A stretch of DNA of 64,000 nt from Rhodospirillum centenum SW (lineage in GTDB: Bacteria > Pseudomonadota > Alphaproteobacteria > Azospirillales > Azospirillaceae): assembly GCF_000016185.1 (NCBI RefSeq), contig NC_011420.2:2500501-2564500 (forward strand), given 5' to 3'. The notes below the pieces were generated by a model that was not told the DNA's origin, made no database searches, and saw nothing but the letters and a program-made list of their open reading frames with translations. Below, in pieces: positions 17,506-25,671 of this stretch (position 1 is the first letter of the stretch; each line of letters begins with the position of its first letter). The position numbers and the translations under genes were made by a program.

Positions 17506-20293
17506 TGTGCAGGAACTTCTGCCGGATCATCTTCTCCAGCTCCAGGAAGACCAGCAGCACGGCCCCCAGCACCACCACGATGACGCCGTCGCCGAAGCGC
17601 ACGGCGGCGGTGCCGAACAACGCCTGGAACGGCGGCAGGTAGGTGAAGGCGAACTGGAGAGCGGTCACGACGGTGATGCCGATCAGCACCGCCGGCGTCC
17701 CCAGCATGCCCACCCAGCTGAACGAGGTGAGGTGCAGGTAGCGCACGCTGAACAGATAGGCGATCTCCAGCACCACGATGGTGTTGACCACCAGGGTGCG
17801 CGCCTCCTCCAGGCTGCGGCCGTTGGACATCGCCCATTCGAAGATGCCGAAGGCGGCGATCAGGAACAGGACGGAGACCAGCACCACGCGCCAGACCAGG
17901 AAGCGTGACAGGATCGGCGCGTCCGTCTGCCGGGGCGGTCGCTGCATGATGTTCCATTCCGACGGCTCGAAGGCCAGCGTCAGGCCCAGCGCCACGGCGG
18001 ACACCATGTTGACCCAGAGAATCTGCACCGCCGTCATCGGCAGGGTCGCCCCCACCAGGATCGCGGCGATGATGCAGAGCGCCTGACCGCCGTTGGTCGG
18101 CAGCGTCCAGGCGATCACCTTGGTCAGGTTGTCATAGACGGTGCGGCCCTCCCGCACGGCGGCGACGATGGAGGCGAAGTTGTCGTCCGCCAGCACCATC
18201 TCCGAGGCTTCCTTGGCCGCCTCGGTGCCCTTGTGGCCCATGGCGATGCCGACATCGGCCCGCTTCAGGGCGGGGGCGTCGTTCACCCCGTCGCCGGTCA
18301 TGGCGATCACGGCCCCGTCGGCCTGGAGCGCATTCACCAGCCGCAGCTTGTGCTCGGGCGAGGTGCGGGCGAAGACGTCCACCTCCATCGCCAGCCGCTT
18401 CAGCCCCTCGTCATCCACCGTCTCCAGTTCCTGGCCGGTGACGACGCGGTCGGTGCGTTCCAGCCCCAGGCTGCGGGCGATGGCCTGTGCCGTGGCGGCG
18501 TGGTCGCCGGTGATCATCTTCACCCGGATGCCGGCCGACCGGCACTCCGCCACGGCGGCGACGGCCTCGGGCCGCGGCGGGTCGATCAGCCCGACCAGCC
18601 CCAGCAGCACCAGCCCGTCCTCCACGTCGGCGAAGGTCAGGCCCGAGGTCTCCCCCGGCATCCGCTTTGCCGCCAGGGCCAGCACGCGCTGGCCGGCAGC
18701 GGCCAGCCGCTCGACCTCGCGCTCCCAGCGGGCGCGGTCGCAGGGAACCACCGTCCCCTCCTCCAGCCGGCCCGCGCTGGAGCACATGGCGAGCACCCGC
18801 TCCGGCGCGCCCTTGACGCAGACGAAGGCGGTGCCGTCATGGGCATGGTGCAGCGTCGCCATGAAGCGGTGCGCCGCATCGAACGGGATCTCGTCGCGCC
18901 GGGGGTACTGGCGGCGCAGGTCCAGCGCATCCAGCCCGGCCTTGCCGGCCAGCACGGTCAGCGCCCCTTCCATGGGGTCGCCGTTCACGGTCCAGCCGCC
19001 CTCGCCCCGCGTCACCTCGGAATCATTGCACAGGGCCGCGGCACGGGCGATGTCCAGCAGGCCCGGGTCCGCCGCCGGGTCGATGTCCGCGGCCCCCGCG
19101 GGCTGCTGTTCCCCGACCGGGGCGTCCGCCGGAAGCGGCTGGAACCCGCCGGCCGGATCGTAGCCGGCGCCGGAGACGGCATAGGCGGCGCCGGGCAGCA
19201 CGACGCTGCCCACCGTCATCTCGTTGCGGGTCAGGGTGCCCGTCTTGTCGGAACAGATGACCGAGACGGCGCCCAGCGTCTCCACCGCCGGCAGGCGGCG
19301 GATGATGGCGTTGCGCCCGGCCATGCGCTGCACGCCGATGGCCAGCGTGATGGTCAGCACCGCCGGCAGACCTTCCGGGATGGCGGCCACGGCCATGCCG
19401 ACGATGGCGAGGAAACTGTCCGCCAGCGGCGCCTTGTGGACCATCACCCCGACCATCAGCACCAGGGCGGAGAGGATCAGGATGACGGCGGTGAGCTGGC
19501 GGCCGAACCTGTCCATCCGGCGCAGGAGCGGGGTGCGCAACGTCCCCACCGCCTGCAGCAGGGTGCTGATGCGGCCCAGTTCCGTCGCGGTGCCGGTGGC
19601 GACGACGACGCCCAGCCCGTGCCCGGTGGTGACCAGGGTGCCGGAATAGGCCATGCCGCTGCGGTCGCCCAGGGGCAGTTCCGGCTCCACCTCGGCGGGG
19701 GTCTTTTCGACCGGCACCGACTCGCCGGTCAGCGCCGCCTCCTGCAGCCGCAGACCCTTGGTCCGGATCAGCCGCAGGTCGGCGGGAACGCGGTCCCCGG
19801 CTTCGATCTGCACGATGTCGCCGGGAACGAGGTCCACCGCCTCCACCGTCCGCCGGTGGCCGCCGCGGATGGCGGTGGCGGTCGGCTGCAGCATGCTGCG
19901 GATCGCCTCCAGCGCCGCTTCCGCCTTGCCCTCCTGCGCATAGCCGATGATGGCGTTGATCACCACGACCAGCAGGATCACCGCCGTATCCACGTAATGG
20001 CCGAGCAGCGCCGTGACGAGGGCGGCGAGCAGCAGGACATGGATCAGGATGTTGTCGAACTGGCGCAGGAAGCGGCGCAGCAAACTGGCCTGCCGGACGA
20101 TCGGCAGCCGGTTGGAGCCGTAGGTCTTCAGGCGACGGGCGGCCTCCTCCGGTGCCAGCCCGTCGGGCGTCGTCCCCAGGTCGGCCAGCGCCGTCTCCGC
20201 CGGCACGGCGTGCCAGGCGCGCTGCGTCCCCGCGTCCGCGCCGGAGGCGGGCGGAACCTCCGTCCGGCCCTGCTGCGTCAGCGTATCCACCAT
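17492..20293 (-). CDS. P2-type cation-transporting ATPase (PacL/PMA1-like)
   Basis: This 933-residue P-type ATPase pumps a cation across the inner membrane. Features in order are a cation ATPase N-terminal domain (30-100) and an actuator domain with LTGESVPVEK at 188-197. TM4 carries IPEGLP at 305-310, as in calcium-type pumps, and the phosphorylation site is CSDKTGTLT at 347-355 (D349). The nucleotide-binding KGAPE, hinge MTGDGVNDAP and a six-helix C-terminal part complete it. There are no N-terminal heavy-metal domains, so calcium, sodium or potassium is more likely than copper or zinc. The frame is open to 20569, but the ATG at 20293 follows GAGGAGG. It is divergent from the antiporter-Usp operon, fitting a common ion-stress role. 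The exact ion cannot be read from sequence. Confidence 0.93.
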   Translation of the reverse strand: MVDTLTQQGRTEVPPASGADAGTQRAWHAVPAETALADLGTTPDGLAPEEAARRLKTYGSNRLPIVRQASLLRRFLRQFDNILIHVLLLAALVTALLGHYVDTAVILLVVVINAIIGYAQEGKAEAALEAIRSMLQPTATAIRGGHRRTVEAVDLVPGDIVQIEAGDRVPADLRLIRTKGLRLQEAALTGESVPVEKTPAEVEPELPLGDRSGMAYSGTLVTTGHGLGVVVATGTATELGRISTLLQAVGTLRTPLLRRMDRFGRQLTAVILILSALVLMVGVMVHKAPLADSFLAIVGMAVAAIPEGLPAVLTITLAIGVQRMAGRNAIIRRLPAVETLGAVSVICSDKTGTLTRNEMTVGSVVLPGAAYAVSGAGYDPAGGFQPLPADAPVGEQQPAGAADIDPAADPGLLDIARAAALCNDSEVTRGEGGWTVNGDPMEGALTVLAGKAGLDALDLRRQYPRRDEIPFDAAHRFMATLHHAHDGTAFVCVKGAPERVLAMCSSAGRLEEGTVVPCDRARWEREVERLAAAGQRVLALAAKRMPGETSGLTFADVEDGLVLLGLVGLIDPPRPEAVAAVAECRSAGIRVKMITGDHAATAQAIARSLGLERTDRVVTGQELETVDDEGLKRLAMEVDVFARTSPEHKLRLVNALQADGAVIAMTGDGVNDAPALKRADVGIAMGHKGTEAAKEASEMVLADDNFASIVAAVREGRTVYDNLTKVIAWTLPTNGGQALCIIAAILVGATLPMTAVQILWVNMVSAVALGLTLAFEPSEWNIMQRPPRQTDAPILSRFLVWRVVLVSVLFLIAAFGIFEWAMSNGRSLEEARTLVVNTIVVLEIAYLFSVRYLHLTSFSWVGMLGTPAVLIGITVVTALQFAFTYLPPFQALFGTAAVRFGDGVIVVVLGAVLLVFLELEKMIRQKFLHIEDD

Positions 20294-20862
20294 CGTTTCC
20301 AGTCCTCCTCGCGCAGGAAGCGCGCGTCCGCGGCGGTGCGAAAGGGTGCGAAAATCAGTCTCCGACATGGCCCCGGTGCCGTGGCCCCGCAAGACTGCCG
20401 GCGGACGCTGCGGCGATCCGCCTGCGGCATCCTGTACCATGGGGAAGCCCTTTCCGTCCGCGGCGATCCCGCCGGCAGGCTGCGGCCCGACGCCGCTGGA
20501 CTGAAGTACCCGGATCGCGCGTTTGCCATCTCCATGGCGACATCGGTCTTCCCTGTCCTGAAGAGCCACGCGCCCGCCTGTCCTGGCGGTGCGGGCGGCG
20601 CAGTCACTGACAGCAGGGCCTGAGTGACGGTCGGGAAAGGCAGGGGACGATGCTGGCGGAGAAGTGCGGAATGACAGGAAACCGGAGGATGAGCATTGTG
20701 GAATCCTGCCGTTCCTCCATTCTGTCGCGGCCGGGACTGATTCCGGTCGGCGCCCGGTCAGGGGGTGCGGACCGGGCGGGATGACACCGGGCTGCCGGGT
20801 CCGCCCGGACCGCCGCTCCCCGACCTGCCGGTACCGCCCCCACCGAAGCCGACCCGACCGCC
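20294..20862. other. Divergent intergenic region, no supported gene
   Basis: This 569-bp stretch separates the P-type ATPase from the antiporter gene and should carry both promoters. I found no convincing -35/-10 pair, long palindrome or RNA gene. One 44-codon frame starting at 20650 follows an AGGGGACG ribosome-binding-like sequence, but its product has no recognisable features, so I do not call it. Confidence 0.6.
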
Positions 20863-23421
20863 ATGGCCGACCTGCCTTCCGTCCTCATCATCATCGCCGT
20901 GCTGTTCTGCGTGACGGCCCTGGTGCAGCCGTTGGCACAGCGGCTGCGGCTGTCCTACACGGTGCTGCTGGCCCTGGTCGGGGTGCTGATCGGGGCGGGG
21001 TCGGCCTTCCTCCTGGCGACGCCCCTGACCAACCTGTTCAACGTGCCGGCCGAGCTGATCCTGGGCTTTCCGGTCACCTCGCAGGTCTTCCTCTTCGTCT
21101 TCCTGCCGGTGCTGCTGTTCCAGGCGTCGCTGACGCTCGATGTCCGCCGCATCGCCGAGGAAGCCGCCCCCATCCTGCTGATGGCCGTGGTGGCGGTGGT
21201 GGTGACCACCGCGGTGGTCGGCTTCGCGCTGGAACCCTTCGCCGGCGTGCCGCTGGCCGTCTGCCTGATGCTGGGCGCCATCGTCGCCACCACCGACCCG
21301 GCGGCGGTGGTGGCGATCTTCCGGGACCTGGGCGCGCCGGCCCGGCTGTCGCGGCTGGTCGAGGGCGAAAGCCTGCTGAACGACGCCACGGCCATCGCCA
21401 TCTTCACGGCGCTGCTGGCCTTCATCACCGCCGCCGACGAGCCCGAGGTGGGCGAGACCCTGGCGGGGTTCGGGCGCTCCTTCGGCGGCGGGCTGCTGGT
21501 CGGGCTGGTCTCGGCCCGCGGCATCGCGGCCCTGCTGCCGCTGGTGCGCGACATCCGCACGGCGGAGGTCACGCTGACCGTGGCCCTGCCCTATCTCGCC
21601 TACATCGTCTCGGAACGCTATCTCGGCGTCTCCGGCGTCACGGCCTGCGTCACCGCCGGACTGCTGCTGGGCGCCATCGGGCGCACGCGGGTATCGCCGC
21701 GCAACTGGCGCTTCCTGGAGGAGATCTGGGAGCAGATCGCCTTCTGGGCCGGATCGCTGGTGTTCATCCTGGCCGCCATCCTGGTGCCGCGGCTGCTGAC
21801 GGGCCTTGGCTGGCGCGAGGTCGGGCTGGTCGCCCTCCTGGTCCTGGCCTGCCTCGTGGCGCGGGCACTGGTGCTGTTCCTGCTGCTGCCGCTGCTGAGC
21901 TGGCTCAGGCTGGGGCAGGCCGTCTCCACGCCGTACAAGGTGGTGATCCTGTGGGGCGGACTGCGCGGAGCGGTCACCCTGGCGCTGGCGCTGGCGGTGA
22001 CGGAGAACCCGGTCTTCCCGCCCGAGGTGCAGCGCTTCGTCGCCATCCTGGCGACCGGCTACGTGCTGTTCACGCTGCTGGTGAACGGCACGACTCTGCG
22101 CCCGCTGATCCGGCTGCTGGGCCTGGACCGGCTCAGCCCGCTGGATCAGGCGCTGCGCCGGCGGGTCGTGGCGCTGTCGCTGGTGGCGGTGCGCGACGCG
22201 GTGGAGCGGGCGGCGACCGCCTACCACATCCCCCCCGAGGTGGCGGCCGAGGTCGCCCGCCCCTATGCCGACCGCATCGCCGCCGCGGGCGACGACCGGG
22301 AAGAGGCCATCGCCGACCGCGACCGGCTGAACATCGCCCTGGTGGCGCTGGCCGGGCGGGAGCGCGAGGCGCTGCTGGAGCATTTCCACCGCAAGACCGC
22401 CTCGCCGCATGTGCTGGAGGCGATGCTGCAACAGAGCGACCGGCTGGTCGAGGCGGCGCGACGCGGCGGCCGCAGCGAGTACAACCGGGAGGCCCGGCAC
22501 TGGCTGGGCTTCGGTCCGGCCTTCGTGCTGGCGACGGCGCTGCACCGCCATCTGCGGGTGGAGCGGATGCTGGCGAACCGGCTGGCCGACCGTTTCGAGA
22601 CGCTGCTGGTCAGCCGCATCGTGCTGGAGGATCTGCGCCACTTCGCGGCCGGCCGGCTGGCGACGGTGCTGGGCGAGCGGCTGGCCGGACTGGTCGGCGG
22701 CATCCTGACCCACCGCATCGACGCCACCAACCGGGCGCTGGAGGCGCTCTGGCTCCAGTATCCGCACTATGCCCGCGCCATGCAGCGCCGCTTCCTGCGC
22801 CAGTACGCCCTGCGCCTGGAGGAAGCGGAGCACACGACCCTGCTGAACGACGGGCTGATCGGGCAGGAGCTGTACCACAATCTGCTGAACGACGTGGCGG
22901 CGGAGGTGCCCGCCGCCACCGCGCGGCCGCGGCTGGACATCCGCCTGGACGGCCGCACCCTGATCGAGCAGTTCCCGCTGTTCTCCAACCTCTCCGAGGC
23001 GCAGGTGGCCCAGGTCGCCGCCCTGCTGTCGCCGCGCTTCGCCCGACCGGGCGAACGGCTGATGGCCCGCGGTGAGCGGGCCGACGGCATGTTCTTCATC
23101 GCCTCGGGCGCGGTGGAGATCGCCACCGGCGACCAGCGGGTGCGGCTGGGCCGCGGCGATTTCTTCGGTGAGATGGGGCTGCTGGGCCGCCGCCGCCGCG
23201 CCGCCGACGTGACGGCGCTGGTCCACTGCCACCTGCTGGAACTGGGCGCCACCGACTTCCGCGCGCTGCTGAAGGGCAATCCCGAACTGGCGCTGCGCAT
23301 CAGGACGGTGGCGGAGGACCGCCGCCGCATGAACCAGGCCGACGCCGCGAGGCGTGCCGGCCCGACGACCGTCCCGCCCGACCGGGCGGTGACGACCGAG
23401 CAAGGAGGATTCCGGACATGA
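20863..23421 (+). CDS. CPA1 Na+/H+ antiporter with C-terminal cyclic-nucleotide-binding domain
   Basis: This 852-residue inner-membrane exchanger has about twelve TM segments in the first 410 residues, with the CPA1 signature TTDPAAVVAIF (143-153) and LVEGESLLNDATA (165-177), whose Asp174 is the expected ion-binding residue. A long helical cytoplasmic region (about 430-690) follows, then a cNMP-binding (Crp-like) beta barrel (about 700-810; FPLFSNLSEAQVAQVAALLSP, then GDFFGEMGLLG). The barrel lacks a clear phosphate-binding Arg in the usual RRAAD context beyond RRRRAADVTAL, which may supply it. The stop overlaps the usp start (ATGA), so the two are translationally coupled. Gating by cyclic nucleotide is inferred. 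It resembles SOS1/NhaP fusion proteins. Confidence 0.93.
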   Translation: MADLPSVLIIIAVLFCVTALVQPLAQRLRLSYTVLLALVGVLIGAGSAFLLATPLTNLFNVPAELILGFPVTSQVFLFVFLPVLLFQASLTLDVRRIAEEAAPILLMAVVAVVVTTAVVGFALEPFAGVPLAVCLMLGAIVATTDPAAVVAIFRDLGAPARLSRLVEGESLLNDATAIAIFTALLAFITAADEPEVGETLAGFGRSFGGGLLVGLVSARGIAALLPLVRDIRTAEVTLTVALPYLAYIVSERYLGVSGVTACVTAGLLLGAIGRTRVSPRNWRFLEEIWEQIAFWAGSLVFILAAILVPRLLTGLGWREVGLVALLVLACLVARALVLFLLLPLLSWLRLGQAVSTPYKVVILWGGLRGAVTLALALAVTENPVFPPEVQRFVAILATGYVLFTLLVNGTTLRPLIRLLGLDRLSPLDQALRRRVVALSLVAVRDAVERAATAYHIPPEVAAEVARPYADRIAAAGDDREEAIADRDRLNIALVALAGREREALLEHFHRKTASPHVLEAMLQQSDRLVEAARRGGRSEYNREARHWLGFGPAFVLATALHRHLRVERMLANRLADRFETLLVSRIVLEDLRHFAAGRLATVLGERLAGLVGGILTHRIDATNRALEALWLQYPHYARAMQRRFLRQYALRLEEAEHTTLLNDGLIGQELYHNLLNDVAAEVPAATARPRLDIRLDGRTLIEQFPLFSNLSEAQVAQVAALLSPRFARPGERLMARGERADGMFFIASGAVEIATGDQRVRLGRGDFFGEMGLLGRRRRAADVTALVHCHLLELGATDFRALLKGNPELALRIRTVAEDRRRMNQADAARRAGPTTVPPDRAVTTEQGGFRT

Positions 23422-24302
23422 AGACCGTTCTCGTCGCAACCGATCTCTCGGCACGATCCGACGCCGCCATCCGGCGCGCCGCCCTGCTGTGCGGGGACAG
23501 GGGCGCGTCGCTGAACGTGCTGCATGTGGTGGACGACGACCAGCCGGCGGACCTGGTGCGCCAGGAGATCGCGGCCGCGCGCGCCTATCTGGAGCGCACC
23601 CTGCCCCTGCCGGGCGGGCGCGTGCTGTGCGAGGCCGGCGACCCCTTCGCCGTCATCACCCGGATAGCGGTGGAGACGGGCAGCGATCTGGTGGTCCTGG
23701 GCACGCACCGCCGCAAGCTGCTGCGGGACATCTTCACCGGCACCACGGCCGAGCGGGTGATCCGGCGCACGCGGGTGCCGGTGCTGATGGCGATCCGTCC
23801 CCCCGCCGGAGCCTACGCACGGGTGGCGGTGGGCATCGACCTCGGCCCCTCCTCCCGCCTCGCCGCCCTGGCCGCGGACCGGCTGGGACTGCTGCCGGCC
23901 GGCGCGGCGGCGGTCCACGCCTATCCCTCGGTCAGCCGCATGCCGCTGGCGCTGGCGGTGGTGGAGAAGGCGCATGTCCACGCCACCCTGGAGAAGGAGG
24001 CCGGGGCGGCGAAGCGCGAACTGACCGCCTTCCTGGCGCTGGGCGGGCTGGACGGGCTGGACCTCCGCCCGGTGGTGGTGGAAGGCGCCGCCCGCGACCA
24101 GCTTCCCCGCTGGGCGGCCGAGCAGGGGATCGAACTGCTGGTGGCGGGCACGCGCAGCGACGGCGGCCTGCAACGGCTGATCGTCGGCAGCACGGCGGAG
24201 GCCCTGCTGGCACATGCGACCTGCGACGTGCTGGTGGTGCCGGAACCCGATGCCCCCGGCCTGCTGGACGGCCCCGGCACGGACGGCCCCGCCGCGGCCT
24301 GA
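23418..24302 (+). CDS. Tandem universal stress protein (two UspA domains)
   Basis: This 294-residue cytosolic protein has two UspA folds. The first (1-140) opens MKTVLVATDLSARSD and ends PVLMAI. The second (about 146-285) opens VAVGIDLGPSSR and ends DVLVVPEPD. The second domain keeps the nucleotide-binding pattern GTRSDGGLQRLIVGSTAE. The first has GTHRRKLLRDIFTGTTAE, also close to the ATP-binding motif. GGAGG lies eight bases before the ATG, and the ATG overlaps the antiporter stop, so its dose is tied to that of the antiporter. The coding end is triplicated: the 15-bp unit encoding AA-stop is repeated twice more in frame downstream. A role in ion or hypoxic stress is inferred from neighbours. 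Confidence 0.92.
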   Translation: MKTVLVATDLSARSDAAIRRAALLCGDRGASLNVLHVVDDDQPADLVRQEIAAARAYLERTLPLPGGRVLCEAGDPFAVITRIAVETGSDLVVLGTHRRKLLRDIFTGTTAERVIRRTRVPVLMAIRPPAGAYARVAVGIDLGPSSRLAALAADRLGLLPAGAAAVHAYPSVSRMPLALAVVEKAHVHATLEKEAGAAKRELTAFLALGGLDGLDLRPVVVEGAARDQLPRWAAEQGIELLVAGTRSDGGLQRLIVGSTAEALLAHATCDVLVVPEPDAPGLLDGPGTDGPAAA

Positions 24303-24338
24303 CACGTCGCGGCCTGACACGTCGCGGCCTGACACGCC
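24294..24338 (+). repeat. 15-bp tandem repeat, three copies, spanning the usp stop codon
   Basis: GCGGCCTGACACGTC is repeated three times (the last unit differs in its final two bases). The first unit contains the natural stop. Because the unit is a multiple of three, each further copy places another TGA in the same frame. Confidence 0.93.
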
Positions 24339-24641
24339 ATCTCCCTGCGCGTGCCGATCTGCGGGGCGGCGACAAAAAAGTCGAGCGGCCGGGTCGGTCT
24401 TGACAGTTGTCAAAGTCCTGCCCCGCCGTTTGGCGCCTGATGTCCCCCGTAAGAACCATCGCCCCCGTGTACGGGGGCCGGCCCGCCCGTCCCGACGGCG
24501 GACAGGCCGGTGTCCCCTGGCGCCTGCCGCCCGGGGAGGCGCGATGGCGAGCCCCGGTCGGGAGCGGGGCCGTTCGCAACGTCAGCAACTGGACCTACGG
24601 GGAGCCGCGGCGCGGCGCCCCGTCGCCAAGGAGATGTGATC
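24303..24641. other. Upstream region of petA
   Basis: This 339-bp stretch holds the tail of the stop-codon repeat, a GAC-A6-GTC mini-hairpin near 24371, the FNR/FixK-type palindrome at 24400, and a small hairpin GCCCCCGT/ACGGGGGC near 24460. I see no gene in it. Confidence 0.6.
24400..24413. promoter_or_regulatory. FNR/FixK-type box upstream of petA
   Basis: TTGACAGTTGTCAA fits the TTGAC-N4-GTCAA symmetric target of the FNR/FixK/NnrR family exactly. It lies 229 bp before the petA start, with no other gene between. Oxygen-responsive control of bc1 components by such regulators is well known in alphaproteobacteria. The distance implies a long leader, or a second promoter nearer the gene. Confidence 0.6.
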
Positions 24642-25211
24642 ATGACGGACTTGACCCATCCGGGCCCCATGGGAACCGGGCAGGAGGACGGCGATCCGTC
24701 CCGCCGCGACATCCTGGTTCTGGGCACCATCGCCACGGGCGCGGTCGGCGCGGCCATCGCCGCGTGGCCGTTCATCGACAGCCTGAATCCGGCCTCCGAC
24801 ACCCTGTCGCTCGCCTCCATCGAGGTGGATCTGAGCCCGATCGCGGAAGGTCAGGCGATCACCGTGACCTGGCGCGGCAAGCCGGTCTTCGTCCGTCACC
24901 GCACGGCGGCCGAGATCGAACTGGCCCGCAAGACGGATCTGAACTCCCTGATCGACCCGCAGCCGGACACGGACCGCGTGAAGGAAGGCCATGAGCAGTG
25001 GCTGATCGCCATCGGCATCTGCACCCACCTGGGCTGCGTGCCCATGGGACAGAAGTCCACCGATCCGCGCGGCGACTACGGCGGGTGGTTCTGCCCCTGC
25101 CACGGCTCGCACTACGACACGGCCGGCCGCATCCGCAAGGGTCCGGCGCCGCTGAACCTGGCGCTGCCGGACTACGCGTTCCTGGACGACACCCGCATCC
25201 GCATCGGCTGA
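24642..25211 (+). CDS. petA: Rieske iron-sulfur subunit of the cytochrome bc1 complex
   Basis: This 189-residue protein transfers electrons from ubiquinol to cytochrome c1. It has a Tat-type uncleaved N-terminal anchor (SRRDILVLG, then a TM segment to about residue 45), a hinge, and a Rieske fold. The cluster ligands are Cys127 and His129 in CTHLGC and Cys151 and His154 in CPCHGS. The disulfide Cys132 and Cys153 and Ser156 are also present. The ATG at 24642 follows AAGGAGATG. In most alphaproteobacteria petA is followed directly by petB and petC, but here neither is present within the next 3 kb and ppc follows instead. The gene is either split from its operon or a second copy. Confidence 0.96.
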   Translation: MTDLTHPGPMGTGQEDGDPSRRDILVLGTIATGAVGAAIAAWPFIDSLNPASDTLSLASIEVDLSPIAEGQAITVTWRGKPVFVRHRTAAEIELARKTDLNSLIDPQPDTDRVKEGHEQWLIAIGICTHLGCVPMGQKSTDPRGDYGGWFCPCHGSHYDTAGRIRKGPAPLNLALPDYAFLDDTRIRIG

Positions 25212-25671
25212 CGCCCGGCCGGAAACCGGGCCGCCTCCCGTTGAGGCGGTCCGTTCCGGCGGTCGCGGCGGACCCGACGGGACCGACAGGAGGAGGAGAC
25301 GACGCATGCCTGGACCGCACAGGCGTCCGCACTGCCGTGAGGCAGATCCCCCGACCGATGCCACCCCGCCAGCCCTCGGCCCCAGGCAGGCGACCGGCCG
25401 CCGCCGCTCGCGCGTGGCCGTGCTGGAGGCTCTGCTGGGCCCCCAGGGCCTGCTGGCCGGGGGCGATCCTGGACAGCATCAGCGCCGGTGCGGCGGCCCC
25501 GCGGCGGTTCCGGCCGCGACGGATCGCCCGTCCCGCTGACGTCGCAGGCCACCGTCCTTATCTCATTCCGGGTATGGCTGATCGGTGGTAAACCGGTCAG
25601 GACCTTCCCGAAGCTGGCCGCGATGACCGGAGAACGGTCCCGTCGGGCAGAGCAAGGCTGGAGCCGGTGGC
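25212..25671. other. petA-ppc intergenic region
   Basis: This 460-bp stretch begins with a hairpin (CCGCCTC/GAGGCGG at 25231-25249) preceded by GCCCGG/CCGGGC, a likely terminator for petA. A doubtful small frame with a strong ribosome binding site follows (separate entry), then the ppc leader. I looked for remnants of petB or petC in all frames and saw none. Confidence 0.5.
25306..25539 (+). CDS. Doubtful small ORF, 77 residues
   Basis: The only support is the translation signal: GGAGGAGGAG lies six bases before the ATG. The product is rich in Arg, Pro and Gly and shows no domain, signal peptide or membrane segment. That composition is what random high-GC frames produce, so it may not be a gene. 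It sits between petA and ppc on the same strand. Confidence 0.2.
   Translation: MPGPHRRPHCREADPPTDATPPALGPRQATGRRRSRVAVLEALLGPQGLLAGGDPGQHQRRCGGPAAVPAATDRPSR

Noticed and set aside
20650-20784. 44-codon frame between the P-type ATPase and antiporter genes
   Set aside because: Ribosome-binding-like sequence only; product lacks any feature and overlaps the expected promoter region.
25212-25671. Remnant of petB or petC after petA
   Set aside because: No haem-ligand or membrane-helix pattern in any frame; the small frame there is Arg/Pro-rich and unrelated.
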